Of a DNA stretch of 64,000 nt, positions 9,395 to 28,186 are shown piece by piece (within the stretch, counting starts at the first letter, position 1; every line of letters starts with the position of its first letter). This DNA comes from Agitococcus sp. (lineage in GTDB: Bacteria > Pseudomonadota > Gammaproteobacteria > Pseudomonadales > Moraxellaceae): contig JAUSLJ010000029.1 in NCBI GenBank assembly GCA_030646715.1, positions 62,001 through 126,000 of the forward strand. Direction: 5' to 3'. The notes under the pieces were generated by a model. That model was given only the letters and a program-made list of their open reading frames with translations, was not told the DNA's origin and did not search any database. Made by a program: the position numbers and the translations under genes.

Positions 9395-10726
9395 TTACTT
9401 GTTTATTTCCTGAGAAAAGCCATACATATAGTCATTTAAACGAAACTTCTCATATAAGTGATTTTTGACATTTGCAAATTGCGAAGCGCCATATCTGGCC
9501 AAAGCAAGTTTACGATTAGTGCCTGCTATATTTTTTATCAGAAATAATTTACTCAACGATGCATTATTCGGAAAATCAGAAATTGCTTCATTGAGCGTGT
9601 TGTCATAATTACTATCGTTAATATCCATTCCCATTAAATAACTAACCGCATACTCTTCTAAGTGAACAGTTTTCCAGCCATACTCGTCTATATGTTTAAG
9701 TTTTATTGTGTCCCCGACATCACTATATAAAAATGCAAGAACATCTAGAGTTTTTTTATCTTGTGGATACTTAATTAATCTATCTTTGAGTTGCTCTTCA
9801 TAAGCCATTAAAAAATCTTTCGAACTTACTAGCTTATTTGAAGTCAACCTACTGGCAATTGCATAAACTTGAGCCGATGAAGCAGGAAGAACTTTTGTAT
9901 TACCCCAAACGCCAAGACTCTCAAGCTTACTCATATAATCTTTATCACTCATTAACTCAGAATTAAGACATAAATCAAACAGCTCTTTTTCTGTTGTAGC
10001 TGGCTTAAGATGGTTTTGCGCTAATTTTAAATCAAAGTCTAAATAATCCTTTTTTTTGCTGTAATTCCACCAATCACTTTCCCAATTAGAATCTATTTGC
10101 ACCAGATTGCATAATTGTGACGTATTACCATTTTCTATTTCGACTATGGTTTTCTCTCTTATTGTCTGTTGATCTGGAGTTGAAAATATTTGATACATTG
10201 CTTTTTCAATAGCGACATGATGCTTATGAAAGTCTGCCTTTGCCCATGAGGAAATTGCTTGTTTATATTGCCCAAGAACCAAATTGCAATGGGTTAAATA
10301 TGCCCAAGAAATTGGGTGATTTTTTCCGATTGAGGTTTTGTGAAATCGTTTATAATACTCTGCTGCCTTACTATAATTCCCCAATCTATGCTCATGAATT
10401 CCGCGTTCATAAATGACAAATGGATTATTAGGCTCAATCTCCTCTGCCTTACGCATATATACATAACTAGCCTCTTTATTAGATATAAAAAGCATATTTC
10501 CCAAAATAAAATAATCATAAAATGATTTATTTTCATCTTTAACTAACTGCATAAGACCTTTATTTGCAATATTAGACTTACCCTCTGAAAATAATTTTTC
10601 AGTTGAAGAGCTATCTTGGTATTTTTCGTAAACTCTTGAATTTATTTGGGCATTTTTAATAAAGGTAGTGGTTGAACAACCCGTAAAAATAAGCACCAAA
10701 GCTGAAACAAATAAAACGCTTTTCAT
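9395..10726 (-). CDS. Predicted lipoprotein with TPR-like repeats
   Basis: Begins with a short lipoprotein signal (MKSVLFVSALVLIFTGC). The middle, about residues 60-180, has helical repeats of TPR type: YFILGNMLFISNKEASYVYMRKAEEIEPNNPFVIYERGIHEHRLGNYSKAAEYYKRF has the usual A-x-Y-x8-P spacing. More degenerate helical repeats continue to the C-terminus, which is probably all alpha. No enzyme motif is visible. The gene is markedly AT rich. It is the third gene behind the TpsA exoprotein on the same strand, separated from the preceding lipoprotein gene by 171 bases (10727-10897) that hold only weak short hairpins. It may be an envelope partner or immunity-like protein of the exoprotein. That is inference from position, and no family was recognised. 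Confidence 0.75.
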   Translation of the reverse strand: MKSVLFVSALVLIFTGCSTTTFIKNAQINSRVYEKYQDSSSTEKLFSEGKSNIANKGLMQLVKDENKSFYDYFILGNMLFISNKEASYVYMRKAEEIEPNNPFVIYERGIHEHRLGNYSKAAEYYKRFHKTSIGKNHPISWAYLTHCNLVLGQYKQAISSWAKADFHKHHVAIEKAMYQIFSTPDQQTIREKTIVEIENGNTSQLCNLVQIDSNWESDWWNYSKKKDYLDFDLKLAQNHLKPATTEKELFDLCLNSELMSDKDYMSKLESLGVWGNTKVLPASSAQVYAIASRLTSNKLVSSKDFLMAYEEQLKDRLIKYPQDKKTLDVLAFLYSDVGDTIKLKHIDEYGWKTVHLEEYAVSYLMGMDINDSNYDNTLNEAISDFPNNASLSKLFLIKNIAGTNRKLALARYGASQFANVKNHLYEKFRLNDYMYGFSQEINK

Positions 10727-10897
10727 TGTGATATACCAAAAATAAATTGTATAAATACCTTTTTTGCCAACTCATGGGCAAAAAATAACTCAAGCCATTT
10801 TTCTAAAATAAGATTTAAAACTCCTTTTATACGATTTATCATTTTTGCACTTGAGCCAAAAGCTCAGATTTGTTCACACTGACGAGTGAGTTTTGCC

Positions 10898-11641
10898 TCA
10901 AAGCTTCCAATTTGGCTCTTGAATCCGCTTAAACTGCTCATCCAAAGAAAAACCATCAGGAATTTTTTGGCTTGGTGGCTCAATAAACTCTAAGGTGTCA
11001 ACCATGTGGTTGAAGGCGGGTATGTTTTGATCAATTAAATCAACGGTATTGCCACCACCCATCGTGTGCATTAAGTAAGTAATAGTGCCAAATGTATTTC
11101 TAAAAAACACAGGACACTGCAACTCAACTAAATATTCCTTGTTGTAAATAGCCTTAGTCTGCATACAATTAATGCCTTTAACACTTTTTTGCTCTTGAGA
11201 TAGAATGGTTGAGTTAGGATAAAATGCCGAAAAATACGCCGTGTGTGCTTTCTCTAAACTCACTTTGCCCGTTAGCGCATTGAGATATCCCAATAGGTGG
11301 GCATCAGGAAAAGCAGTAAGTCCTTGTCCTATGGGGTCTACATCGCGTAATTTACGAGGCGTTCTTGTAAATGCGTTTGATAGTGCCACCCAGTTTTGAC
11401 TAATATAATAACCTTCATCATAACTTGACTGGAAGTCAAAGAATGATGTTGGCTGCCTCCACACAGCACCTGTATTCACGGGTGATTTAAATTGATATAT
11501 TTTGATTTTATTACTTTTTAATACGACATCATTATTGTGCCCCGCAGAACCACTGCCATGACCAAACCCATATCCTAAATTGCCCTCAGCACAACCCGTT
11601 AAATACAGGGTTAGCAGTAAAACAAAAGATAATAATTTCAT
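10898..11641 (-). CDS. Predicted lipoprotein directly downstream of the TpsA exoprotein (possible immunity protein)
   Basis: Starts with MKLLSFVLLLTLYLTGC, a clear lipobox, followed by a Gly/Ser/His-rich linker (GYGFGHGSGSAGHNN). The globular part (~210 residues) is soluble and contains Cys153 (GINCMQ) and Cys170 (LQCPVF), which could form a disulfide in the periplasm. The ATG follows the TpsA stop TAA with no base between them, so translation is very likely coupled to the end of tpsA. No family is recognised. Lipase effectors of competing bacteria are often neutralised by a lipoprotein encoded immediately downstream. Because TpsA ends in a hydrolase-like region, an immunity role is a reasonable but untested hypothesis. 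Confidence 0.75.
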   Translation of the reverse strand: MKLLSFVLLLTLYLTGCAEGNLGYGFGHGSGSAGHNNDVVLKSNKIKIYQFKSPVNTGAVWRQPTSFFDFQSSYDEGYYISQNWVALSNAFTRTPRKLRDVDPIGQGLTAFPDAHLLGYLNALTGKVSLEKAHTAYFSAFYPNSTILSQEQKSVKGINCMQTKAIYNKEYLVELQCPVFFRNTFGTITYLMHTMGGGNTVDLIDQNIPAFNHMVDTLEFIEPPSQKIPDGFSLDEQFKRIQEPNWKL

Positions 11642-20152
<8,511 letters not shown>

Positions 20153-22014
20153 TAATTTTATCAGAAACTTTAACGTAACTTATATTAATATTTTCGTCGG
20201 AGGCAATGACGCCACCATCATTATATAAATCATCATTTAAAATTAAATCAAGCGATTGCTGGCTATATAATCGCCCTTGATTGGTGATTTTTTTACCAAT
20301 AGTCAAATTTAAAGTGCTACTAGTATCAATAGTACTGGTATTGCTAAAAGCTGAGGGAGTGAAAATAGACACTTTGCCAACCGCGTCAATTGCCGCGTTA
20401 TTACTAATATCAGCCTGTGCGGTGATATTGACTTGCGCTAATGCTTTTATCGTCCCTGATGCCAGTATCATTTTTTGTTGCGCGATTAAATCGATAGTGC
20501 CACTGGCATTCAGCTGCTGGTTATTTGCCAGTAAAATATCATCGGCTCGCAAAGTCGTACTGCCTTTGGTGTCGATGATGCCATTTTGAATGATATTATC
20601 GCCTGCGCGCAAAGACATATTTTGATTTGACATCATGGTGCTATCTTGATTGACAACATTCCCGATGGCCGAAACCAAGGTTTTACCTGAACTTCCCAAT
20701 TCACCTTGTTGTTGATTGATTACATGATTAGCACTATTAATATTAAGCTCCGTACCCGCGAAAATAGTGCCATTATTTATCAGATCACCCTTTAAAGTCG
20801 CTATATCTAATACAGCCTCGCTTAATATCAACCCTTGCTGATTATCAATGCTACCCATTTCTATGTGGGCATCACCTGTACTATAAAGTAACCCTTGATT
20901 ATGCAAATGATGAGCACTATCAATATTTAAGGTCGTTCCTGCAATCGCCTGTCCAGTCACTACTAAATCTTGGTTACTATGTAAATCCAAACGTTTATTG
21001 GTGGCAACATTGCCTGAAATGGCAATACCTTCAGCATGAATACGCGCATTTTCACCCGCTAAGGTTTGACCTGTCAGATACGCATTATGAGTGGCACTAC
21101 TCAGATCAATGTCGCGTTTGGCATGGAGATTCTTTAGTGTGATATCGCCATTGGCACTGATGTCGATATTGTCGGCGGTAGCACTGAGTTGACCATCCAG
21201 CTTTACACCTGCGCCTTGCTCATTAGCAATAATAAAAATTCGCCCTGCCGACATCGCGCCCAAAGCACTGGCATCAATCGCCAATTGAGTGCTTTGCGTA
21301 TGCTGGGAATTGCTAAAATTACCGTCTTTAAAAATACCTTGTCCTGCGTACAGACCAATTCGACCACCAGCCACTAACGGTGCATTTAATATTAATTGTT
21401 TTGCCACTAAGTCTGTGGATTCAGTAAAACGTAAATCTACAGCCTTATTTTCAACAATAATCAGGCCTCTTTCGACATTAAAACTCAATTGGCCATTCTG
21501 AAACGTAGGAACACCTGTGGTTAATAACACATTAGGTGTGTTGATAAAACCTGCACCATTGGCATAAATACCATTGGGATTAGCAATGACCAACGAGGCT
21601 GATTGACCAAAGACTTCACTGTAACCTTGCAGTAATGACGTATTGAGACCTGTCACTTCATTTAAAATAAACGTGGCCGCATGACCATTTAAAGCAGTAT
21701 TGGCATTGAGTTGCCCTGCTAAGTCACTTATGCCAGCGAGGGTACTATTATTAAAGATCAAGCCTTGAGTCGGTACGTTAAACTCTAAGAATTTATTGTG
21801 CGATAGACCATCAACATTAGGGGCAACTATCTCAACCACAGGGACATTATTGACAATACTAACTGACGGTGCTGCGCTCGGATGGGTACTATCGACCACC
21901 ACTTCACCAGCGGCATAAGTACCTTGAGCAGTCGTGAGCGTGACGACAAAGCTCACCACTAGCGTCGATAAATCCTTGGTGTGCCAAGTATAAAGTGACA
22001 TGACAAAATCCTTT

Positions 22015-23727
22015 TTAAAAACTCAAAGACAACTTCATAGCTAACAATGCGCTCTCTGTAGTTGATAGGGCATCATCTGTATAGAGCGGAAAACTGAGTT
22101 GAGTACGGGCATCCCAGCGGTTATCACGATAATGAAGACCGAGACCTGCCCCCATTAATTGATGACTTGGTGGCGACGATAAGTTTTTAACGATGCCACC
22201 ATCAACAAAAACAAGATATTCGGTGTTTGGCAACCACAACAAACCACTAGGGCGAGTTAATTGGTTATGCCAATAAAGTCCCATATCACCGACAGCCGTT
22301 GCTGTAGTAAAACCACGAACACTCTCACTACCACCAATGCTCAACTGCTCACTACCCACTAAACCGTGTGCGCTGTATTGTGCTTTCGCTTGTGACTGCC
22401 AAAACCATTGCGCAGTCACAGGCTGACGCAACAAACCTGTAAGCTCTAATTTAGTAAACTGATGATGAGGATAGGCAGATGTAAGTCCACTTGGGTCTTT
22501 CAAAGCCCCCAAAACTCTTAAACCTTTGACTAAGGACATATCGACATAAGCTTGCCGTTGCTGATCACGATAAAGCCAACGACCACCTGCGCGCAAAGAA
22601 CTCACTTTATCAGGCGTTAAGGCAATACTGTTAATATCGCGCTCATTTTCTTTGACAGCTAACTGTGCCGTCCACGACCATTGCTCGCGCTGATTACGCA
22701 AGGCTAAATACTCAACACCCAATAAACTGGATTGGCCACTGCCTGCCAAGCTGATTGTTGGCGTTAAAGGCACATCGTAAGATGAGGTACTATAACTCGC
22801 TAACAACGTCCAATAATGATACGGAATTAACGCCGATAACGATAAGGCTCTACTATCTTCTGTTCTAACAGCGGCCAACGTCCAAACATCATTCCGCTCA
22901 AACAAATTATCTTTATCAATCCCTAATAAAAGACGTGTTCGACCTACTGATTTCTCGCCATCATTATCGAAACTCACTCGACCTCGCCATGTTTTTTCAT
23001 CGGTTGTATGAATGAGTACGCGTGTTTTACCAATTTCCGTGCTGGGTTCTAAAGCAATTTGCGCCTGTGCCGAAGGTGCACGATTCAGTTGATCTAGACC
23101 TTGCTCTATATCTTGTAAACGTAGAAAGGATGAAACTGAAGTAGGAAACGCGTAAGTAACACGTGCTTTATCGCTAGCACGTTTATTATCATTCAAACGA
23201 ATGTCTTCAATCTTGCCTTCAATAATGCGTAATATCAGATGACCATCACTGACATTTTGTTCAGGCAAATACGCTCTAGTAGTAATATAACCTTTCGCAA
23301 TATAGGCATTGTTAATGTGCTGCAACAGCTGATTGATGTCTAATTTAGTTAGGCAATGATTAAGATAAGGCTGTAACAAAGCGTTTTGCTCGGCCACCGT
23401 TAATAAACTAACATCTTCTAACGTAATGCTTTTTATAGAAATACAGTCTAATGCGGGTTCTATTTTTTTGTTCGGTTCAGCTTGCCACGGCACTAATGGC
23501 TTGATGAGTTTCCGTTCTAATATGTCTTTTTGCTGTTGTTGCTGTAATTCGACACCACTATCTTGACGAGGAATATCTTGAGCATAGACAACAGAGAATA
23601 AGCTACCGACCAGACATAAAATTAGGCCATTTTGGACAAAAGAAAGTAGTAATAATCGCAAACAGAAATAACAGGCAGCAGGAGTTTTCCCTAACATATA
23701 ATTAAGCATCCAATTGTTTCCATACAT
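22015..23727 (-). CDS. TpsB-type outer-membrane transporter (ShlB/FhaC/HecB family)
   Basis: Omp85-superfamily 16-strand barrel that exports the TpsA exoprotein. The frame opens with TTG at 23748. ATG codons follow at 23727, 23709 and 23697, none with a strong ribosome site, so the start is uncertain. An unusually long N-terminal region precedes a signal-peptide core ending FSVVYA. Then come a Gln-rich helix (VELQQQQQKDILER), POTRA domains (AEQNALLQPYLNHCLTKLDINQLLQHINNAYIAKGYITTRAYLPEQNVSDGHLILRIIEGKI) and the barrel. The barrel includes the VRGF loop-6 motif of the family (GSESVRGFTTATAVGDMG) and a terminal aromatic residue (LSF). It lies immediately upstream of tpsA in the same operon. Confidence 0.93.
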   Translation of the reverse strand: MYGNNWMLNYMLGKTPAACYFCLRLLLLSFVQNGLILCLVGSLFSVVYAQDIPRQDSGVELQQQQQKDILERKLIKPLVPWQAEPNKKIEPALDCISIKSITLEDVSLLTVAEQNALLQPYLNHCLTKLDINQLLQHINNAYIAKGYITTRAYLPEQNVSDGHLILRIIEGKIEDIRLNDNKRASDKARVTYAFPTSVSSFLRLQDIEQGLDQLNRAPSAQAQIALEPSTEIGKTRVLIHTTDEKTWRGRVSFDNDGEKSVGRTRLLLGIDKDNLFERNDVWTLAAVRTEDSRALSLSALIPYHYWTLLASYSTSSYDVPLTPTISLAGSGQSSLLGVEYLALRNQREQWSWTAQLAVKENERDINSIALTPDKVSSLRAGGRWLYRDQQRQAYVDMSLVKGLRVLGALKDPSGLTSAYPHHQFTKLELTGLLRQPVTAQWFWQSQAKAQYSAHGLVGSEQLSIGGSESVRGFTTATAVGDMGLYWHNQLTRPSGLLWLPNTEYLVFVDGGIVKNLSSPPSHQLMGAGLGLHYRDNRWDARTQLSFPLYTDDALSTTESALLAMKLSLSF

Positions 23728-23909
23728 TGAATATTGTTCTAATGTCAATCAGGATTCAGACAACGCTTATAGTATAGCTAAACGTCACCACCTGAATTAG
23801 TGCGGCAGGATTCTATCACATAGATAGATGTTTTTTGTATAAAATCGAAAAATTTTGTAGAAACAATCAAATTTGGGTAGTGTCGCAGAAATACATCTGA
23901 TATCAGCAA

Positions 23910-24233
23910 CTAACGAGAAGAGACAACAGATTTAGGATGCAAGCCGAAATTACGCCACAATTTAGCGGTAACATGAGGAGAAATACGCGAGAAATAAATA
24001 TCAGCACGACTATTGAAGCTGGCAATTTTGCCATTAACAAGCGTTGGGTTTTTATTATTGGCAACAATAACCCAATAATAATCTTGTGGTGTCATGTATT
24101 GAGAAATGGTCGAAGTACGAAAATGTTTAACACCTTGCCAATACGGCAACAAACGTAACTCAAGATTTTTGCTTGACAATTGCTTAGGCATTTCAGTAGC
24201 AGGAATAGCTGGTGGAAAGGAGGATTTATTCAT
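23910..24233 (-). CDS. Small hypothetical protein upstream of the two-partner secretion operon
   Basis: A 107-residue soluble protein without a signal peptide, basic at the C-terminus (HVTAKLWRNFGLHPKSVVSSR) and with a central QYMTPQDYYWVIVANNKNP segment. It is preceded by AGAGAG at good distance from the ATG, which supports real translation. No family is recognised. It lies 161 bases upstream of tpsB on the same strand and belongs to the same AT-rich accessory region. It could be a regulator or accessory protein of the exoprotein locus, but nothing in the sequence shows this. Confidence 0.6.
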   Translation of the reverse strand: MNKSSFPPAIPATEMPKQLSSKNLELRLLPYWQGVKHFRTSTISQYMTPQDYYWVIVANNKNPTLVNGKIASFNSRADIYFSRISPHVTAKLWRNFGLHPKSVVSSR

Positions 24234-24576
24234 GTTCGCTCTCTTATTATGTGCGCCAAACTGATGAGATATAGTTAATCAGCCTTAGCATTTAGAGTCA
24301 ATATACGCTCATCGAAAAAATACAAATATCAATAATAAACAATGAGTTATAATATGTAACTTATTATATTTCTTAAGATTGTTTTGTGACATTTTTATGA
24401 AATTTTATGCAACAAAAAAGCACCAATACACTCTTGCTTAGCACTATTGAAGATGAAGAAATTTGCCAAAAAATCAGGTGTTTTATCTAAAATCAACACC
24501 TTGCAAAAACGGTTTGACCAAAAAAGGATGCATGAGAAAGACATACGCACTGTTTGATGAAGGGAAAAAGAAGGAA
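24234..24576. other. 343-bp AT-rich intergenic region at the right border of the accessory locus
   Basis: It holds the promoter region of the small hypothetical gene on the minus strand. On the plus strand a possible 34-codon basic peptide runs from 24453 to 24557 (MKKFAKKSGVLSKINTLQKR...), with only GAAG directly in front of its ATG, so it may be chance. GGTGTT at 24477-24482 and AACACC at 24495-24500 form a weak inverted repeat. No copy of the tRNA-Pro 3' end, integrase or insertion-sequence remnant was seen. Confidence 0.4.
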
Positions 24577-25011
24577 TTAAGGCGAAGTTAAAGCAGGGAT
24601 ATAAGCTTCGATAAATTCAACAGGCATACGCTTGGGTTTGCCAGTCACCATACTTACCGTGATAAAATGCGTACGACCTGTGAACACCGTTTTGTTGTCT
24701 GCCATGCGAATTATTTGATAATCACGCACTGTTGATAGCTTGCCATCGTTAGCACTAATCCACGTTGCAATGTGCAGTTCATCACCAAGATACGTCGGCA
24801 ATAAATAATTGAGTTCGTGTTTACGCACCACACAACCACAATCTAATCTTTTATAAGCATCAATCGTTAAACCAAGATGATTAGAGTGTGCCCATGCGAT
24901 TTTTTCTAGCCACTGTAAATAGGCAATATTATTCGTATGACCAAACTCATCTTGGTGTTGCGAGCCAACCGTCACCGTAATGATAAAAGGTTGACTCACT
25001 AACCACTGCAT
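24577..25011 (-). CDS. Acyl-CoA thioesterase, 4HBT hotdog family (YbgC/FadM-like)
   Basis: Hotdog-fold thioesterase that hydrolyses acyl-CoA or related thioesters. The family signature is present near the N-terminus: D21-E-F-G-H25-T-N-N-I-A-Y, where the Asp is the catalytic residue of 4-hydroxybenzoyl-CoA-type enzymes. The rest (YLQWLEKIAWAHSNHLG, YLGDELHIATWI, TGRTHFITVSMVTGKPKRMP) fits the family throughout. Length (144 aa) is normal. No signal peptide or membrane segment is present, so it acts in the cytoplasm. It ends a minus-strand series after merR, with three bases between the two genes, and is probably cotranscribed with ihfA and merR. Chain-length preference cannot be read from sequence. 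Confidence 0.9.
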   Translation of the reverse strand: MQWLVSQPFIITVTVGSQHQDEFGHTNNIAYLQWLEKIAWAHSNHLGLTIDAYKRLDCGCVVRKHELNYLLPTYLGDELHIATWISANDGKLSTVRDYQIIRMADNKTVFTGRTHFITVSMVTGKPKRMPVEFIEAYIPALTSP

Positions 25012-25014
25012 ATC

Positions 25015-25470
25015 TTAAACCCGCTTCGCTAATAATAAGGCAACTGCCTCTAACTCACGAATCATATCTTTAATGACAATATTGAGCATATTTTGGCTGA
25101 TTTGCGCTTGGTAAGCGAATAAGGCCATTGACTGATTGGGGACATTCTCCGCCAACGGTAAGGTTTCTTCCACTTCTTCAAACGTCGGTTTCAATACCAC
25201 CGTTTCACTTTGCAATTGCAAACGCGCACCACTAATTGTGTAGCCTTGCTCGTACAACAAACTACGAATACGGCGAATCATCAACACATCATCACGTTGA
25301 TAATAACGACGGTTGCCTCGGCGTTTAACAGGACTTAACTGCGGAAATTCCTGCTCCCAATAACGAAGTACGTGCGGCTTAACATTGCACAACTCACCTA
25401 CTTCACCAATAATAAAGTAGCGCTTATTAGGAATTTCAGGCAATAGCGCGTTATGACTGGGTTCTAGCAT
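25015..25470 (-). CDS. MerR-family transcriptional regulator (ihfA-linked type)
   Basis: Winged-helix MerR regulator of the type found directly downstream of ihfA in many gammaproteobacteria and betaproteobacteria. Residues ~18-85 form the MerR domain: [69 protein letters not shown]. The C-terminal half is short, with a helical dimerisation region and no metal-binding Cys set, so it is not a metal sensor. Its start codon lies inside ihfA (20-base overlap), so translation is probably coupled. The target genes of this subgroup are not established. Confidence 0.92.
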   Translation of the reverse strand: MLEPSHNALLPEIPNKRYFIIGEVGELCNVKPHVLRYWEQEFPQLSPVKRRGNRRYYQRDDVLMIRRIRSLLYEQGYTISGARLQLQSETVVLKPTFEEVEETLPLAENVPNQSMALFAYQAQISQNMLNIVIKDMIRELEAVALLLAKRV

Positions 25471-25753
25471 AGGTATCTACTTGTTGTCTGAGTTTTTGGC
25501 CAGCCTTAAACGTCACTACACGACGTGCAGTAATAGGAATTTCTTCCCCTGTTTTTGGATTACGGCCAGGTCTTTGGCGTTTATCGCGCAAATCAAAATT
25601 ACCAAAACCTGATAACTTCACCGCTTGGTTATTTTCCAAGGCCAAACGAATTTCTTCAAAGAAAATATCGACTAATTCTTTGGCTTCTCGTTTATTCAGA
25701 CCAAGCTCATTAAAAAGATGCTCGACCATTTCGGCCTTGGTGAGTGCGCTCAT
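25451..25753 (-). CDS. ihfA: Integration host factor subunit alpha
   Basis: One half of the IHF heterodimer, which bends DNA sharply at specific sites in recombination, replication and transcription. The 100-residue protein matches throughout: [25 protein letters not shown] helices, [12 protein letters not shown], and the beta-arm [12 protein letters not shown] whose Pro intercalates into DNA. AGAGG lies at good distance from the ATG. It is 23 bases downstream of pheT, the conserved pheS-pheT-ihfA-merR order. Confidence 0.98.
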   Translation of the reverse strand: MSALTKAEMVEHLFNELGLNKREAKELVDIFFEEIRLALENNQAVKLSGFGNFDLRDKRQRPGRNPKTGEEIPITARRVVTFKAGQKLRQQVDTYARTQS

Positions 25754-25776
25754 GCCTACCTCTTGTTATTAACTAA

Positions 25777-28152
25777 CTACCTCAGGACTGCTTGATGTTG
25801 TTGCCCTAATGCCTCAACAATCGCTTGCAAACCTGCCTTTACTTCATCGTCTTGTAAGGTACGGTCTTGATGTTGCCATTGTGTGCCTATGGCTAGACTA
25901 CGCTTGCCTTCGGCAATACCTGCACCTTGATAGACATCAAATAACCATACATTTTGTAACAATTCACTGCCGACTGAACGTGCTGTTTTTAAGATATCCG
26001 CACATTCAATAGACGCATCTAAAACCACCGCAATGTCTCGGCGCAAACTGGGGAAGCGTGATAATTCGCTAAATTTGGGTAGTTTTGCTGCCAATAACGG
26101 GGCTAATAATAATTCAAATACATAGACAGCACCTTGTACATCTAGGCTTTGCTGCACTTGTGGGTGCAATTTACCGATGTAACCTAACACTTGCCCTTCT
26201 GCATTCACGAGAGAGGCCGTTTGTCCTGAATGTAAGGCTGGATGCTGCGCTGTCTTGAACCTAACTGTATCAGATGTGCCTGTAAGTGCAAGAATTGATT
26301 CAACATTTCCTTTAACATCAAAAAAGTCAATCGCTGCTGCTTTGTTCGCCCACCCCTCCGCTAAAACATCGCCTGTTGCTACGCCAGCCAACATCACTTC
26401 TTGCTGTAAAGAGCCATCAGCTTGAGGAATAAAACGGCTACCTACTTCAAATAAACGCACACGATTTTGTTGACGATTTTGATTATAGGCAACTGCATTG
26501 AGTAACCCTGCCCATAAAGTCGTCCGCATAGTAGACAACTCGCTGGATAAAGGATTTGCCAAACTGAGGGTTGCTTGTTCAGGAGCCAGAATTTTTTGAA
26601 GTTTTGGGTCAACGAAGCTAAAGGTAATCGCCTCTTGATAACCCATGCCCACTAACAATTCTTTGATTTTCTGCTCTGATACTGCTTCTGCTTGTGGCGC
26701 AAGCTCAAAAGAAAAATGCGGTTTTTGCGTAGGCAGATTATCGTAACCATAAACTCGTGCTAATTCTTCAATCAAATCGGCTTCTATAGTGATGTCAAAA
26801 CGATAACTGGGTGCTGTCACTAACCAACTTTCGGCTTGTGTTTCAAGTGTCATCCCTAAACGCTGCAAAATATCAACAGTCTGTTCAGCCGCTAAGGAGA
26901 AACCTAAGACTTGGGTAATTTTAGCGACACGCAAAGTAATTGGCTGACGAACAGGCAATGATTCAGGCAAAACCGCTTCGACAATCGCACCAGCTTCACC
27001 ACCTGCAATGCTGACGATTAATTGTGTTGCTCGTTCAATGGCTTGGCGTTGTAAGTTAAAATCGACACCACGCTCAAAACGATGAGACGAGTCGGTGTGT
27101 AAACCATAACTACGGGCTTTTCCTGCCAAAGCTAACGGTTGAAAGAATGCGCTTTCCAGCAAAATATCTGTCGTTTCGGTACTAACGGCTGACTCTAAGC
27201 CACCCATAATACCCGCTAAAGCTAAGGGTTTTTCGTGGTCGGCGATCAACAAACTACCCGCACGTAACTCAATGCTTTGCTTATTTAATAAGGTTAACGA
27301 TTCGCCTGCATGTGCTTCGCGAACGACAATACCACCATGCACTTTGCTTAAATCAAAAGCGTGCATCGGTTGACCTAATTCCATGAGCACATAGTTGGTG
27401 ACATCAATCACCACACCGAGACTGCTAATACCTGAACGCGCTAATTTAGTGACTAACCATGCAGGAGAAACCGCTTGTGGATTGATGTTTTTAATAATAC
27501 GACCGAGATAACGTGGACAAGCTGACGACTGTAAATCAACGGTAATCACATCAGCATGAGTTGTATTAACCTCAGCAACGACTGGCGCACTCAATGCTAA
27601 CTTATTGAAAGCACTGACCTCTCTGGCCATCCCGAGCACACTTAAACAATCACCACGATTAGGGGTAATGCCAAACTCAATAGTGTTATCGTCTAGTTGT
27701 AAATAATCACGAATTGATAAACCGACAAGCGCATCTAACGGTAATTCTAATAAGCCATCCGTCGCAGGCGTTAAACCCAACTCCTGTGCCGCACACAACA
27801 TACCAAACGATTCTACGCCGCGTAATTTAGCGCGTTTGATTTCAATATTGTTCGGCAATACCGCACCAATCATTGCCACAGGAATTTTAATACCAACACG
27901 CGCATTAGCCGCGCCACAGACAATAGACAACAGCTCATGAGTACCGACATTTACCGTCGTCACACGCAAACGATCCGCTTGTGGATGCTGCTCTATGGCA
28001 ATAATCTCGCCGACAACAACGTGATTAAATGGTGGTGCAATCGCTTGTAAAGCATCAACCTCTAAACCTGCCATCGTTAATTGATGCGCCATTTGTTGCA
28101 CACTTAACGCAGGATTCACCCACTCACGCAGCCATTGTTCACTAATTTGCAT
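25777..28152 (-). CDS. pheT: Phenylalanine--tRNA ligase beta subunit
   Basis: Large subunit of the alpha2-beta2 PheRS, which binds tRNA-Phe and edits mischarged tyrosine. Length (791 aa) is typical. Domains in order: N-terminal EMAP-like tRNA-binding domain (~40-150, VVGEIIAIEQHPQADRLRVTTVNVG), B3/B4 editing domain (~210-385, including ESAFFQPLALAGKARSYGLHTDSSHRFERGVD), B5 (~400-475), catalytic-like core (FVDPKLQKILAPEQATLSLANPLSSELSTMR) and C-terminal anticodon-binding FDX-ACB domain (~700-791, FSELSRFPSLRRDIAVVLD). AAGG lies ten bases before the ATG. It is separated from pheS by the unknown acidic gene at 28187-28612. Confidence 0.98.
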   Translation of the reverse strand: MQISEQWLREWVNPALSVQQMAHQLTMAGLEVDALQAIAPPFNHVVVGEIIAIEQHPQADRLRVTTVNVGTHELLSIVCGAANARVGIKIPVAMIGAVLPNNIEIKRAKLRGVESFGMLCAAQELGLTPATDGLLELPLDALVGLSIRDYLQLDDNTIEFGITPNRGDCLSVLGMAREVSAFNKLALSAPVVAEVNTTHADVITVDLQSSACPRYLGRIIKNINPQAVSPAWLVTKLARSGISSLGVVIDVTNYVLMELGQPMHAFDLSKVHGGIVVREAHAGESLTLLNKQSIELRAGSLLIADHEKPLALAGIMGGLESAVSTETTDILLESAFFQPLALAGKARSYGLHTDSSHRFERGVDFNLQRQAIERATQLIVSIAGGEAGAIVEAVLPESLPVRQPITLRVAKITQVLGFSLAAEQTVDILQRLGMTLETQAESWLVTAPSYRFDITIEADLIEELARVYGYDNLPTQKPHFSFELAPQAEAVSEQKIKELLVGMGYQEAITFSFVDPKLQKILAPEQATLSLANPLSSELSTMRTTLWAGLLNAVAYNQNRQQNRVRLFEVGSRFIPQADGSLQQEVMLAGVATGDVLAEGWANKAAAIDFFDVKGNVESILALTGTSDTVRFKTAQHPALHSGQTASLVNAEGQVLGYIGKLHPQVQQSLDVQGAVYVFELLLAPLLAAKLPKFSELSRFPSLRRDIAVVLDASIECADILKTARSVGSELLQNVWLFDVYQGAGIAEGKRSLAIGTQWQHQDRTLQDDEVKAGLQAIVEALGQQHQAVLR

Positions 28153-28186
28153 ATTCTTTATACCTTACAGAGTCGCTAATTACATC

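Noticed and set aside
24453-24557. 34-codon basic peptide gene on the plus strand
   Set aside because: Protein-like composition but no properly spaced ribosome site and no recognised relative; kept only as a remark in the gap entry.
23749-24576. Attachment site repeat matching the tRNA-Pro 3' end
   Set aside because: No copy of the T-arm/acceptor sequence could be found by eye in this interval.
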